The notes under the pieces are model-generated. The model saw nothing but the letters and a program-made list of their open reading frames with translations. It searched no databases and was not told the DNA's origin. DNA of 64,000 bases, taken from NCBI RefSeq assembly GCF_014898055.3, contig NW_023602073.1, forward strand, positions 84,796,678 to 84,860,677, read 5' to 3'. Source of the DNA: Talpa occidentalis (taxonomy: Eukaryota > Chordata > Mammalia > Eulipotyphla > Talpidae). This document shows positions 35,484-48,524 of the stretch, in pieces; within the stretch, counting starts at the first letter, position 1, and each line of letters opens with the position of its first letter. The translations under genes and the position numbers were made by a program.

Positions 35484-35499
35484 AACTTTTAATATATTT

Positions 35500-36954
35500 T
35501 TAATCACTGAGATCAGATTTTCATTTTTTGCACATCGTTTAGACACAGATTTTCCTATTTACCTTTTCTCTCTGGCATTAATATTACTAAAGCTAAATTA
35601 AAATGTGCCAATTAAAAGGTGATTTTCAAATGTAATATTTGTTGTTTTTATACTTATTTATTGGAACTTGTAAAACATGCTCTTCAGTTTGTGTAATTTA
35701 AGAACAATCATTATAATTTATGGTTCTGTGTTACAGATATCATAAACATGATATGGCCTTTCTGAAGTGCCTCATCAATTTTGTAAAACAACCTCAAACC
35801 CTACTAAATAAAGCAGTTCTGCAGGTATCTGCATAGTGTGGGTGAGATTCATTTGATCCCACTACAAGTCTTACTCTAATGCAATCTTCAGACTTTTTAT
35901 GGACTAGAAAAGAACAGAAATGCTTACATATTTCTGCTTCCAGATATCAGATGTGATTTATTACTGAGTAAGGCAGCCACACAATGGTTTTAACTGCCTT
36001 AGAAGAGCCAAGCTCTACTTTCTTTTTAATCATATTAGTGGCCATCTTAGTATTTAGTTACATTTCCAAAGCATGTTCATAGGAGTAGTGTTTTAACACA
36101 TTAAAAATAATTTGGAAAAATTCCATTTTGTTTCTGAGGTGGTGAGATGAGTGAAGGTCCTTCAACTAGAACCATTCTAAGGTATTTATTTTTAATAGGT
36201 GCACGCATATACTGGGAAGTACATCTCCAATATACACACATATATATCCTTACAAAAGTTTAATAACTATTTAATAACTTTAAATAGTTGAGAAAAGACT
36301 ACATAAACCCTGACACTCATATAGATTCCAAAAATGTATTTTTGGTAAAACTCCTCATTTTGCATGTGAGTAAACCTAAAGTCAACTGATACTATGTTTA
36401 ATATTTTAATTATGATATTCCTGAGCATTAAAAATCATATTTAACATAAATAAGAATGTCTTTTTCCAAACTGATTAAAAAAATTTTAATAATAAAAAAC
36501 ATGATCCACCTTTACTATCTTCAGAGCAATAAAATGGTAGTTTTAGTTTTCTTGAAAACACACTATCAGTAAGTTTACCAAATTAGTTACATAAGTTAAA
36601 CACTGGTTGGTTGTTGTAATTGTTGTTATTTGGGAAAAAATGTTAAGTGAACATATTAATTTACCAGGAAGAAGTAATTATCAGCATACTGACTATCTTA
36701 AAGTAAAGGGGTGATAAAGTTGTAGAAATAGTGGGAAATATAGATCTAAGACCTAACTGGAATACTTCAATTATTTATTGCAAATGATTTGACAATCATA
36801 CAGTGAGATCTTTCAGTGAAATTTATTTTCACTTCAATCAAAATGAAAAGCTTAATATTTCTCAAGTCTGATGGGAATAATATAATGAGAAGGAAAAATG
36901 TCAACAGATCTGTTGTCAAATGAGTAATAATATCATAAAATTAACACTTGTAAT
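35500..36954. other. Non-coding stretch
   Basis: AT-rich, no element recognised. Confidence 0.45.
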
Positions 36955-37130
36955 TATAATAAGCTACCTCTGATTGAGTGTCTGTTACAAACTAGGCACC
37001 ATGCTAGACGGTTTACACAATTGCCATGCCTCACAGTTCACTTATTCCCATTTTACAAATGTATAAACTGAGTCTCATATCCTACTTAACAGGTAGGACA
37101 CAAATTCAATCCCTAGCTGAATCCAGCGCT
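36955..37130 (-). repeat. MIR SINE
   Basis: The complement is clear: TTGAGTGTCTGTTACAAACT, AGGCACCATGCTAGACGGTTT, TTCCCATTTTACAAATG, AAACTGAGTCTCA, ATTCAATCCCTAGCTG. Confidence 0.8.
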
Positions 37131-38825
37131 CATGTGCTTCATTATTTTACATATCCCTTGAAATATTTATCTTTATAAGTTCACAAAAAAACAAAATACT
37201 ATTTGTGCAAAATAGAACAATTTCTCAAAAAAAGCGTACTAAGGCTTATAGTTAAATATTTTCTTTAAACAATATTCTACAATTCTTTTAGTAATGTTGC
37301 CATTAACAAAAATACTTTTGGGAATCTGGTTTGGAATTGCCTGCATATCATCATGCAGCTCATTTTTTTGGACTATTTCCACCAATTAAAATCTTTGTCC
37401 ATTAAAAATAGATTTCACTTTTAGAAGCTATAAGAAAGCATTTAGAACCTTGTTTTATGCGTATGGTAGGTGATTGAGGCAGTAAGTATAATATTTGCTC
37501 AAAAAATCTTTTACAGAAAGTCCATTGTGACAATAGCATCACAGTGAAGTCATGGGCAGCCCTTCAATCCCTTAATTTTGCTTTATACCATCTCTCTCTC
37601 TGATGCATCATGAGCCTTCCATTGTAAAAAAATGTAATTGGGTGTTTTACCTAATAATGTGAATTTCCCATGATACTGTTATTGATAGCACAAAAATAAA
37701 TTATCCTTTGTTTCACTTAGATTTTGGCAAGTAAATTTTTTTCCATTTGGAGTTTCTGCTGCAGACTTTTATGATTTGATTCCAGGTTTTATTGAAAGCA
37801 ACATATTTCATCACCAATTACTGTCATTCTCAGATGCACATTGTTTTGTCCACTTTACTTGAAAGAACACATATCTCAAGTTAGGATGTTTTTTTCATCA
37901 GTAAGAATCTATGAAACATCTTGGCAGAAACTTTCATTCTTTTTTCCCCAATGTTACTTCTTTCATTCTTAACCTGTTTTGTTTCTTAAGTTTAATTACT
38001 CAACCATTATCCATTCAGTCTTTTTAAATAACCCATTACTGAAGCAGCCAGAGGTAGGAGGGAGAGGGGAAGGCTAAGAGCAAACAGGGAAGGAAGTACA
38101 ACCGTGGTAGACCACGGATCATTCAGAGAGGGGTGCACTACATTGGTAATACCTGATCTGGGGGAATCCTAATGTTACCTAATCTTAATGTTACCCCAAT
38201 GAAAATAAATTTATAAATTTGAAAGATAATACATAACCCATTTATGTCCAATTCACTATTTTTATTGTTCTCTGGGATTCTTCCTGTATTATTTGATTTT
38301 TTACATTATATTACACTAGAAATATTGAGAAAAATTAAAACTATAATGGATAATATAATTGCCAGTATACCTGCCACCAATAAACAAATGAACATTTTGT
38401 TATGATTGCATTCTATTTTTGACAAATTAAGATCTGTGTATACTCAGGTAGTCTTGTGAGCTATCTGTTCTTTTACACAGATGTACTACTACTCCCCACC
38501 AATATTCTCCATTACTATATGTTTCAAACATCTGAAAGGGCAACTCTTCCCTCCTTGTTTTCTCTTTTTTAGCTGTCTTCTCTAATTTTGGATCTTTATT
38601 CTCCCATGTAATTACTAAACCATTTTGTTAGTTTGCCCCCCTTCCACCAAAAAAACAATTAGGGTTTGCTTGTAAATTGACATAATTTACAGAAAATTTG
38701 GAAAGAACTGGTGTTTGATTTATCTTCATATCTATGTGTTTGTCCTATGTTGACATTCACTCTTTTTCTGGTGAATAACAGTAAATAACCCAAACATGTG
38801 CTTGTCTGTATATATTTATGCCTGG
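37131..38825. other. Non-coding stretch
   Basis: No recognised element. Positions 38040-38210 are purine-rich and end in a small imperfect duplication (CTAATGTTAC and CTTAATGTTAC at about 38169-38195). Confidence 0.4.
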
Positions 38826-38840
38826 GAACCATGTAGATTT

Positions 38841-39117
38841 TTTTTTAAAGATTTATTTATTTATGCATACAAGAGCTGGGGTACAGGCCAGAGATGTGGG
38901 GGGTGAGAGGATTCACCAGAGACAGAGTGGGGAACAGAAGAGGCAGACTGACTGAAATACACTGCTGAGGGGAGCATGGGTGAGGCAGGAGAGGTCTGTT
39001 GTGCCATGTAGGTTTCTCTCTGGCCAGCCGGGGATTGAACTTGAAAGTTACTGCTGCAAAGGCCGTGGATTGCTTCAGAGTGTGGTGCTTAACCCCTTGC
39101 GCTACCAGAGAGGTCCA
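38841..39117 (-). mobile_element. tRNA-derived SINE, older subfamily
   Basis: The tail is on the left (AAAGATTTATTTATTTATGC) and the head on the right (CTTAACCCCTTGCGCTACCAGAG). The TSD GAACCATGTAG(A/G)TTT is at 38826-38840 and 39118-39132. Confidence 0.9.
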
Positions 39118-39132
39118 GAACCATGTAGGTTT

Positions 39133-39547
39133 TATTGCTGTTGTGAGTAGTATCTTTTTCTATTTCATTTTCTATTTGATTATTGATGGTGCATAGAAAA
39201 ATTACTGGTTTTTATGTATCATTCTTACATCCCACCACCTTGCTGAATTACCAATTTAGTTTTAATGGGCAGTTTTATATATCTTAGATTTGTATATAAA
39301 TTATCAAATCCATCAGTCATGCCAACTTTTTTCTTTACCTTTCCAACTCAGTTTCTTGTCTTATTGCTTTGACTATAACCTCTGATGCAATATTGGAAGC
39401 AGACAAAGGGCAAATAGCAAAAGAAAAAAAAAAGGAAAGGAAGAAAAAGACCAGTTGGGTTGATTCAAGGATGATGGAATAAAAAGAAATTAAGGAGTTA
39501 AAGATTATGTTTGAAACTATTAACAAATAATCCAGTTGGATGGTAAT
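39133..39547. other. Non-coding stretch
   Basis: Part of this (39230-39400) vaguely resembles decayed antisense L1 RT sequence (CTTGTCTTATTGC, CTCTGATGCAATATTGGAAG), but it is too short to be sure. Confidence 0.35.
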
Positions 39548-39790
39548 AATGATGATAGCCAACATTTCATGAGTGTTACTACATATCAGAAACTTTGCTA
39601 AATATTTTATATTTAAATCATATTTATTCTTTAGGAGAACCATATAAGGAAGGTTACTGTTATTGTTACCATCCTGGAGATGAAAAAAGAAGTTCTAGAG
39701 TTTAATGACTTACTCGTGGTCAAACAGCTAGGGATTGATGATATAGGACACAGATCCAGGCTCACTTAGAACCCACAACTTTATACCCTT
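39548..39790 (-). repeat. MIR SINE
   Basis: Complement order: CCAACATTTCATGAGTG, ACTTTGCTAAATATTTTATAT, GGAGATGAAAAAAGA, GACTTACTCGTGGTCAAACAG, ACACAGATCCAGGCT. Confidence 0.75.
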
Positions 39791-42572
39791 TATAAATTTC
39801 TTCACTTCTGTGAAGAGCAAAAATAGAAATAATAGACAGAACCCGAGCATAAATTATTTTAAGCTCATGTTCACTTTCTTCTCAAATGTGTCTCTGATTA
39901 TTTTCTCTGAAGCTTTTAAAAAACAATATAGAAACCCATGTTTCCTAGATCCACTTAACAATTTTGAGCACCAATTATGTACTAAGCAGGATGAAACATT
40001 CCAAAAAAGCTAAAATACAGTTTCTTCAAAGAGATTTTAGTATGCTGAAGGAGACAAAGGATGATGTGACTGACGGTAATTTTAGGCAGAATAAAAGAAG
40101 TGTTATAAGTGAAGATATAAGCAAAATGCTACTGGGAATAAAAGCCAGGAAACAGATTAGATTACCTTCTGAGACTCTTTCTAACGGGTGATTCTGCAAT
40201 TTAGTCTTTACTTTCAGCTTTTTTATTATGTTATCTCTGATAAAAGAAGATAAAGAGAGGTGAATTATTATGGAGGTTTGTGCATGCACTAAAATTTTTA
40301 ATAAACAGAATTGGGGGGTAGTGTATCATCCCACTAAGTAGCAATTTCATAAGATATAAGAGTGTCAACTCAAAATGTCAAAATATCCCAATTTATATTT
40401 TGAAAGTCCAGCACTATTACAGATATATTTAATCTCTGATTTTTAATCCTACTGTACAGAGAGAGCTTCATGTTACAATTGCACGTGGGTGGTTCTAAGA
40501 TTCATTTGCATAATTGTTAGTAATACAGAGCAAGGTACAGGCATCAACTAGGAAGTACTTTTTTAAAAAAAGGTCTGAATTTGCATAAGCAAATCTTGGG
40601 TGAACTTCTCAATACACAAGATGTCACAAAAATAAAGAAAAATGCTGTGAAATGTTGTAGAGTGAAATGAGAGAATCTGAAACAGTTATTTTCTTCAGTA
40701 AAAACACAACAAAATATAAGGTTCTTAAGAGAAACCGATTTAAATGCTCAAAAATGTTGATGTTTTTACTTAGCTTGTCTTTAACTTTCAAGTATTCATT
40801 TTTAAAAAAATCAGTACTTTTAAAATCTGCTATTGAGAGTTTGGGGGTAATTATGCATCTTGGGCATATTACTATTAATTCTTTTCTTTTCTCCTTATCA
40901 GCACACATCCCACACATTCTAAGGATGGTTTAACTCATTGCTTTGCATTCCTTGAGTTTATGTTGATTGTGAGATATTTTTCTGAAGTACTAAGGGAAGC
41001 TTGACAAAGGAATGCATCATTGTAGGAGCTTTATGGTCTTTAGTGTTGGAAACCACTTTTATTTTTTTGTGTGGAGGAAATAGATCTATATCCCATTTTA
41101 TTTTCAGCTGATTTAGAGAGGTTTTAATGTGACTAACAAGTTATGACTCATACAGTTGTTGGTCTGTAATTAATCACAGCCTGAGATCTATCAAAACCCA
41201 CTCTTTTGTGAGATTTCTAGCAGTTGTGGGCCTTAGGATCACCAGTCTTCCTTCTCTACTCTTAAGGTGTACAAGGTCATCATTGTTTGATGAGAGCTGA
41301 TGAAAATAAGAATAGCATCTATGCTCTCTGCACTTCTCAAAATGTTAAATAAGATGATTTTTCTTTTGACACTGTTTTCCTCTACTTCTACCACCATTTC
41401 CTTCTAGAACAGTTGATGTCTCCTGTTTTTTAAATGAACAATGTGTTTTTTTCTAGATGTAATAATGTCTTTGTAAAACAAAGTAAGAAATTTTAATTTA
41501 AAAAATTCTGATAATACTACTTTTTCTGCTGAGCTCATGTTCTATTAAAAATCCCTGAAGCATCTATCAATAGGTTTTATGGACTGCTCTTGAAAATTCA
41601 CAACCAAATATTTAGAGGGTATAGGAAACAGAAAAGAAGGAAGAATCCAATATGAAACAAATTCACTTTGCAATGGAGTTGACTAGGAAAGAAGAAAGAA
41701 GTAATAAGAATAGAGTATTTTTAAGCAGTGGAGAGCAGTGACGTCAAAAAGAGCATTGTGCGTGCATAGAGGCTAGGAGTGCAAGAGAACTGAACAGAAC
41801 AGTTCCCTTTGCTACCTGAGGGAAAATCTAATGCCTAGCTCATCACACAGCAAATAAGAAGTGAGAATAAGAGGATACAGTCTGCTGGGCTGCCATAAAA
41901 GATTAGGAGATGTACATAACAAAGAATACAAAAGGCTAAAATATAAAATAAGGCAAATTAAGTGGTGTGGAGGAGACTTAACATGTCAAGCACAAGTGAG
42001 GCTAAATAATGTATAAGTTACTGCTAAGAGAAGCTCATTAGCAAAATTAAATCCAACTATATATCACATAATAATTACTATTGTCATCACTTGACATTAT
42101 AAATCAATACTATTAAGAGCATTTACAATATGTTTTCTTCATTTTTCTCAGAATTTATATGAGATAAAGTTCTGCCACACAAAGCAGGCATTTAAAGGTA
42201 TGACAGTTAAAAATTCTGATACATGTAAAGTAGCAAAGGTTCGAATTCTTTTAGCAATAGATTTTATGCTGTGATTGGAATGGTGCTCTTGCCTGAAGAT
42301 ACTCTTTGATCCAAGATATAACCAAGATCTTATTAATACATTCATCCTCAGGGTTCCCTCCTCAACCTCCTTTACATATGTTAAGTGAATCTCTGAAGTG
42401 ATACTAAATACTGCAATTAAAAGATAAAAATTTAAAAACCTTTTTTAAAAAAACTACCTATATTATAAGAAGCCAACTTAAAAATATAACATAGTGATAG
42501 TAAAGATAAATTATGAGAAGAAACATAGAAAAACCCTAACAAGAAGGAAGTGGATATAGCTGTATTAAAAGC
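39791..42572. other. Non-coding stretch
   Basis: AT-rich with no recognised element. Short frames between 39810 and 40930 overlap on both strands and look like chance. Confidence 0.45.
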
Positions 42573-42582
42573 AAACAAAATA

Positions 42583-42856
42583 GGGCCTCCCTGGTGGCTG
42601 TTGAGCGCTGGGTTGCGAAGCTTCCCGCAGTCTCTGCAGCGCCGGTTCAATCCCCGGCTGCTCCCCGGCCACCAGAGGAGGGTCCCACATGGCGTGCTAG
42701 ACCTCTCTTGCCGCCCACTGCTCCCCTCAGCAGTGTATTTTGGTCCTTCTGCCTGTTCTGCTCCCTGCTCTGGCTCTGGTGAATTCTCTCACCCTCCCGG
42801 GCTTCTGACTCTACCCAGTGCCTGTATAAATAAATAAATCTTCAAAAAAAAAAAAA
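42583..42856 (+). mobile_element. tRNA-derived SINE, young subfamily, A box damaged
   Basis: The head reads GGGCCTCCCTGGTGGCTGTT. About five bases of the A box (GGCGCAGTGG) are lost, so internal Pol III transcription should be impaired. The B-box region reads GGTTCAATCCCCGG. The short TSD AAACAAA is at 42573-42579 and 42854-42860. Confidence 0.88.
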
Positions 42857-42959
42857 CAAATATTAAAATATTGTGAAAGATAAAGATGGTTAGTATGTAA
42901 AGTAAACATTAACAATTAGAAAAACAAAGATTGTCATATCCAAAAAGTAGAGGATAATA

Positions 42960-43295
42960 ATGCATCCTAGACAATTCAGGGAAGGCCTCTGGAAAGAAAG
43001 GAAGATGATGCTTGTATGGGACTCAAAAGATCCCAGGTGTTGGCCAAATAAGCAAGATAGAGCTAATAAAGGAAAACAAGTGCAGAGACACAAACAATTT
43101 AACATTTTTGGAAAGTTGCAAGTCCTTAGATATGAGTCAGTCCATAGAGGGTGAACAATATTGAGAAAAGAGTTACAAGTAGCGTTTGTATACTATGTTC
43201 AACTTTATCTTCAAGGTGGAGAATCAGTGAAGAACATGAAGCAGATGAGAATCATGATCAAATTTTGATTTGAGATCAGTTTGGGGGTCAGTGAG
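42960..43295 (+). repeat. Possible ancient interspersed repeat, copy 1
   Basis: Segments GGGAAGGCCTCTGGA and later GGAGAATCAGTGAAGAACATGAAGCAG recall a widespread old mammalian repeat with AGGGAAGGCCTCTCTGAGGAGG. I cannot name its class with confidence. A second partial copy is at 43785. Confidence 0.35.
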
Positions 43296-43589
43296 CATAA
43301 TAGTTTGATAGGGTCCAGACTGGGTTTGTCATTAATCATGTTTCTGATCTCAGAATCAGAGAATGATGAAGTACTGACAGAAACTCTAAAATGAAGTTAT
43401 GTCAATCCATTTAATATGGGACTTATTTCTCTCATGATGACGGTTTCCTGTACAACCTAACCTTGGTGAATATCCATCATTTGGATAGATAGAGATGTCC
43501 TATTTTGCTACCACATTGCATTCCTGATTAGTCCTTCATTCACCTGTTTTCTTATTCATTTATTCTATTCAGCAACTAACTAATATTAT

Positions 43590-43648
43590 AAGATGCTTTT
43601 TTAAAAAGATTTATTTATCTATACAAGAAGCCCACAAGATGCTTTTTT
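43590..43648 (-). mobile_element. Micro-SINE insertion (about 33 bp) with perfect TSD
   Basis: 33 bases (43603-43635) match only the extreme 3' tail of the SINE (complement AAAGATTTATTTATCTATACAAG). A 13-bp TSD (AAGATGCTTTTTT, 43590-43602 and 43636-43648) brackets them exactly. Confidence 0.85.
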
Positions 43649-43784
43649 TAAGCATTCAGGATACAGTGGAGCAAAACAAAAAAAATCTTTGCCTTCAGAG
43701 AACCTACATTCTGTGTATATGTGTATATCTGTGTACATGTAGAAAGATAGACACTAAACATAAGCAAATTATAGGGCACAACAT

Positions 43785-43985
43785 AAAGTGATAAGTACTA
43801 TGGAAAAATAAAAGGTAAAAAGATGGACTGTGCCTGAGCAAAAAAGGGATAATAATTTCAAGTAAATATTCAAGGGGGCCTTCCCCAGAAGGAAATATCT
43901 GAACTAGATTATGAAGACAATGAAGAAGCCACGCAAATATTTAAAGAAGAGTTATTTCAGGCAGAAGCAGGGTTCCTTTTACATT
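43785..43985 (+). repeat. Possible ancient interspersed repeat, copy 2
   Basis: GATAAGTACTATGGAAAAATAAA, GGGGGCCTTCCCCAGAAGG and TATTTCAGGCAGAAGCAGG follow the order of the same old repeat suspected at 42960. Diverged. Confidence 0.35.
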
Positions 43986-43989
43986 CGTC

Positions 43990-44609
43990 ATCTCTGTTAA
44001 TTTAAATGGATCAAAACAATTATTCTGACACGTGGTATTTTACATTTTATGCTTCCCAGGAAATGTATCTTACACACATTCCTATCCCTCCAGTGGGGTC
44101 AATAATATTACTTTCAAAGAGGAAGTGATTTAGAAAACAGCCATCAATACACAGAGTTACCCAGTACCTGGAGTTTCCCTGTTTCTCTGCTATCATTCAG
44201 CCTAGTCACTATCACTGTTATCTCTGTGACAATTTGGTTCTTGCAAATCAACTTGAGTGGCACTGAGCTTTGATAGATGGTCAGTCATGGCATCTTTGTC
44301 AGAAATGATATGCAAATTGTTACAAGAGATTATGTCTCAGCTTTTATTCTGAAAACAAGAAAGAACAAAACCAATTTTCTTTTAAAATCAAATACTAAAA
44401 GACGGTTAAAAATTAATTTCCCTCTAGCTTTGTCTTAGTTGACAATTCTTCTGGGATAAGGCTGATTATTTTTATGGTTCTTCATGGAGACTGTCAGATC
44501 TGTCTGATAAGGTGAAAACTAACTTGAGGAGACTATATAAAGTGTATAAAGAATATTATTCATATTAAATTGTTCATTTTAGAGGCTAAGGAAGAAACAT
44601 ACAGGGAAA
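43990..44609. other. Non-coding stretch
   Basis: No recognised element. Confidence 0.4.
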
Positions 44610-45225
44610 TTCAAGCTCTTTACTTTCTCATTTTCATCTATTTTGTTCACCTACTCTTACCCTACCTCAGGCAATCACCAATTCATTATCTGTATCTATG
44701 AGTTATTTTTTGTTAGATCCCACATAAAAGTGAAATCATACAGTATTTGTCTTTCTTTGTCTGACTTAATTTGCTTAGCATAATGCCCTCAAGTTTCATC
44801 AATCTTCAAGATTGTCACAAATGACAAAATTTCCTTTTTATGGCTGAGTAATAGTCTATTTTATGTGTTTATATATGCCAAGTTTTCATTATCCATTCAT
44901 CCATTGATGGATACTTAAGTTAGTTCCATGTCTTGGCTTATGTAAATAATGATTCAGTGAAGATGGGGTGTAGATATCTTTTTGAATTAGTGTTTCTATT
45001 TCTTTTTCAGCTAAGTACCCAGAAGAGGAATTGCTGGATCATGTGGAAGTTCTGTTTTTAACTTTTCAAGGGGGCTATACTATTTTCTATAGTGACCACA
45101 CCAATTTACACTCCCAACAATAGTGATAAGGGTTTATTTTTCTCCACATCATCACCAACACTTATTATTTCACGTCTTTTTTGATAATAGTCATTCTAAG
45201 AGGTGTGAGGTTCTCTTATTTTTGA
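44610..45225 (-). mobile_element. Old L1 3' fragment
   Basis: The complement of a diverged L1 ORF2 C-terminus and 3'UTR: TGGCTGAGTAATAGTCTATT, GAATTGCTGGATCATGTGGAAG, CCACACCAATTTACACTCCCAACA, TCATTCTAAGAGGTGTGAGG. It is older than the intact copies by many substitutions. Confidence 0.88.
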
Positions 45226-45535
45226 CTATCAAAAATAACATTTTGAATCTGGCATAATAACTTCAGAGGATCAATAAGTCTCAAAGAGAATATAGCTTGG
45301 TCACACTACTACTTATGGTCAGACAGGGATTTGAATTATATATTTCCCTAGAAGCTAAAACCCAAATTCTAAAGCAATCAGACCCCAAAGTAATCAATAA
45401 TTGTCAAAGGACTTATCAAATGTTACAGCTCAGAAAGTTTTTGCATTAGTCCAGAGAATCTAGTTACGTATTTAAAAATACAGTGAGATCTTACCAGGCG
45501 GCTTGGAAACTAAACTCCAGAAAAAATATTTAGAG
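45226..45535. other. Non-coding stretch
   Basis: No recognised element. Confidence 0.4.
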
Positions 45536-45640
45536 TAGTGGTTCTCAGATAGCGATTAATAAGCAACTGACAAACCTGTTTAAAATGCAAATGCAAAGTT
45601 CAGACTCAGAAGGTCAGAAACCAGTAAAAACACTGAATCT
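45536..45640 (+). repeat. Possible MER5A-like DNA transposon fragment
   Basis: It starts AGTGGTTCTCAGA and later has CCTGTTTAAAATGCAAATGC and CAGACTCAGAAGGTC, the order of hAT-Charlie MER5A elements. Only weak similarity is visible by eye. Confidence 0.4.
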
Positions 45641-46727
45641 TATTTGATAGAGATTCATGTATTTTCTTACATTTTATTACCAATGATAGAACTCTGCATT
45701 AAATGAACTCAGTAACATTTAAAAGTAAGAAATAATCTGTAATAATTCTCACTAGCTATCATCTTTTAAATTATACATTAAATATGACCATGATATCTTA
45801 AGTCCTTCTGATAATGTTCTAAATCTTGATTTTACCTAATACAAAATACTCCTGATTATCAGCAGTTTGGAACTTTTTCTTTTTTGTATTTTCCACAATC
45901 TATTTACAAATTCCCAGATTTTCCTTTAGATGTAACTCTCTTTTGTATTGAGGAGGCTAAGAAACATCCAGTTAGGAGTAATACCTCTTCATGGTTCTTT
46001 TGGCCCTAACTCTGGACAAGGCACAGTGCAGATGGGTTGTTTACCCCCATGAGTTGCCATAGCCATCACCTCTCCTCATTCTGGTGTTGGACAAAGTTAT
46101 CATTCCTCTTTAGAAAAATGTATTATTAATGCTTTAATGTTTAATCAGATTAATCAAGGAAAAGTTTTGGGATCCTCTGATTTAATCTTCTCTTTGATTC
46201 TTGCTTTCATTTCTCTGCTATTATTGTTCTGCTTTCTGTATTTTAAAAAACTTCACTTGATATCACACCTCATTTCTCTTCTATCTGCCCCAAAGCTATT
46301 TTCTCTAGAGAACACTATCAGTTTTTGTCTGATATTTCTCACAACCATTAAATTTTATTACCTGTAACTTTTTCTCTTACACCTATGTTTTTCATTCAAG
46401 TGATTTAAGATCCGACTCTTCCTCTATAGCTTTACCTTTTGTGTTTGAAAACTTCCTCATTGAAATATGATAGTTTCAATTTTAGAATATTTGAGTATTT
46501 AAAATATCACAAGGATGCTCATAAAGTAAGGTCTGTTTAGGATTTTTCTACTTTATATATTCAATTTCATATGAATATTAAATTATATATACATATATTT
46601 CTAATTGTGTAGAATGCAGGCTACTTATGAAATTAGAGGCATTTTTCTCAGTTTATAAAAAAATTTTGAACATTGGAGGGGAAAGCACTGGTTGTATATT
46701 CAAATTAGCAGCTATATTTAATTTTAA
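45641..46727. other. Non-coding stretch
   Basis: No recognised element. The frame 46137-46367 is hydrophobic, but it is T-rich sequence without supporting signals. Confidence 0.4.
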
Positions 46728-46805
46728 AAAGAAGACAAAGATTTTTATTGCAGTAACATTGGTCTACAAAAGTGTTTATGGTGCAGAGAGAGCAATTTGT
46801 ATTTT
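46728..46805 (-). mobile_element. Old L1 3' end scrap
   Basis: TTTTTATTGCAGTAACATTGGTCTACAAAAGTGTTTATGG resembles the L1 3' ends at 27875 and 53905. Confidence 0.5.
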
Positions 46806-48524
46806 CTTCATCTGATTCTTTCCCGTGTCACCAAATTAAATAATTCCATATTTCATCATCACGTATTAACTTACAGAGCTTTGGTTTTATAGTGCAAAAG
46901 TGTTTCCTCCACTTTTTGATCTCCTGTTTTTGACTAATTCACTACAGCTTATTGCATCCAGCAATAAGTTCCAAATGATTTTCTTAATTTTAGAAAGTCC
47001 ATATGCTTAGTTTTTGTTGATAAATGCTCTCTGTAGACATAGATGGATATGGAAAATTTGTCCATGGGTAAAGTATATTCTTTCACATATTTTTAAATGT
47101 CTAGGGGAAAATAAAGATCAAAATTCCATATTCTTGATGATAGAAATGTTAAATAAATATACACACCGGATAAGGACACTTGTAGTAGGAAATGTTTGCT
47201 CACATTTCTATTAATATTACTAGGTCAGACTGGGCTATGTGGTACTTTTGTTTTAGAATACAAGCAAATACACATATCCCTCCTGAATGAGGATGAATCA
47301 CTGCAATTTTTGATTCTGTGAGGCAGTAAAACAATAGCCTGGAAAGATCTGAGAGTTATGAGAGCAAGGTTGGGAGAGAAATGGTGTTCAGGAGACATAA
47401 ACTAAAACCATGGCCTAGTTACCAGTGCTTTGTGCATGTGAGCCCATCTCAGACTAGGACTCTCCATCTGTGTAGATGGACAGGTGTAGTACAGGATGCT
47501 TCCTCAATGGTGAAATGTAGGAAGGTTCAGAGCTAACTTGAAGGCTGTGAACTGCTTGAAGAACGTTATTGAAAATATTAAGTAGAAAGCAATTGAGGAG
47601 CTCTGTCTAAAAATAACACTACTGCAATGTTACCATCTATTAAAATTTCCAGGGTCACGATAATTACTTGTGGTTTGTTGGATATACTAATCACATAGAA
47701 AATCACATAGGAAAGACAAAGCTTACATCTGCATTGGTATCACAGCAAAAAATGTTGTTAGAAATAATTCACAGAGAAAGGCACCACTAAGCCTTTATTC
47801 TCTTAATCACATGGGTTTGGAGCTACATCTTTTAAGTGACCCCCTTCCCTTAAAGAAAAGTACACCTAAAACTCACTTACTATTAGAAATCTTTGATAGC
47901 TTAGAACCCTGAACTAACCTGTCTTGCATATGAAAGTTGAAGTTCAGAATTTCTACTCCAAATGAAGTCAGATAATTTATCCTGGCCTATAATAAGCTAT
48001 TTTCACAGTTTATTTTTTATCAAAATATAAAGTATAATAGTTAATGTCATGCAATACATAATAATAAATATGTAATAATAAAAACATACCAGAGAGTAAA
48101 TATTAAATTACATGGAAAGTTTTTAGTACTTGAACTTTTAAATTTATCATTGAAGAGAAACAAAATATACAAGGAAAATATTCCTGCCTTGCTCTAGAAA
48201 GGGTGTGAACAGGAGAGATAGGGTTTTTGTAGTGCACACAGGACACATGCAGTCTCATTATTTTAAAGGTATTATCAATTAATAAGGTAAAAATATTTCC
48301 TAGGAAGTTCCCTTAATCCTAAAATTAGTCTTAGCAAAGCTTCCGTTTTACCATTTCCCAGTGCAGCAACAATGCCATGAAATTTAGACTGTAGTTCTTT
48401 ATGTCTTTACACTTGCAGGTGTTGTCCCTGGCTTGCTACCCACCATTTTGTGCTTTTTTGATTCCTTTTTTACTTTTAATTCTCTACTTCTCTTTATTCC
48501 ATTTTTGTTTTTGTCCCTGATAAT
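46806..48524. other. Non-coding stretch
   Basis: No recognised element. Confidence 0.4.
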
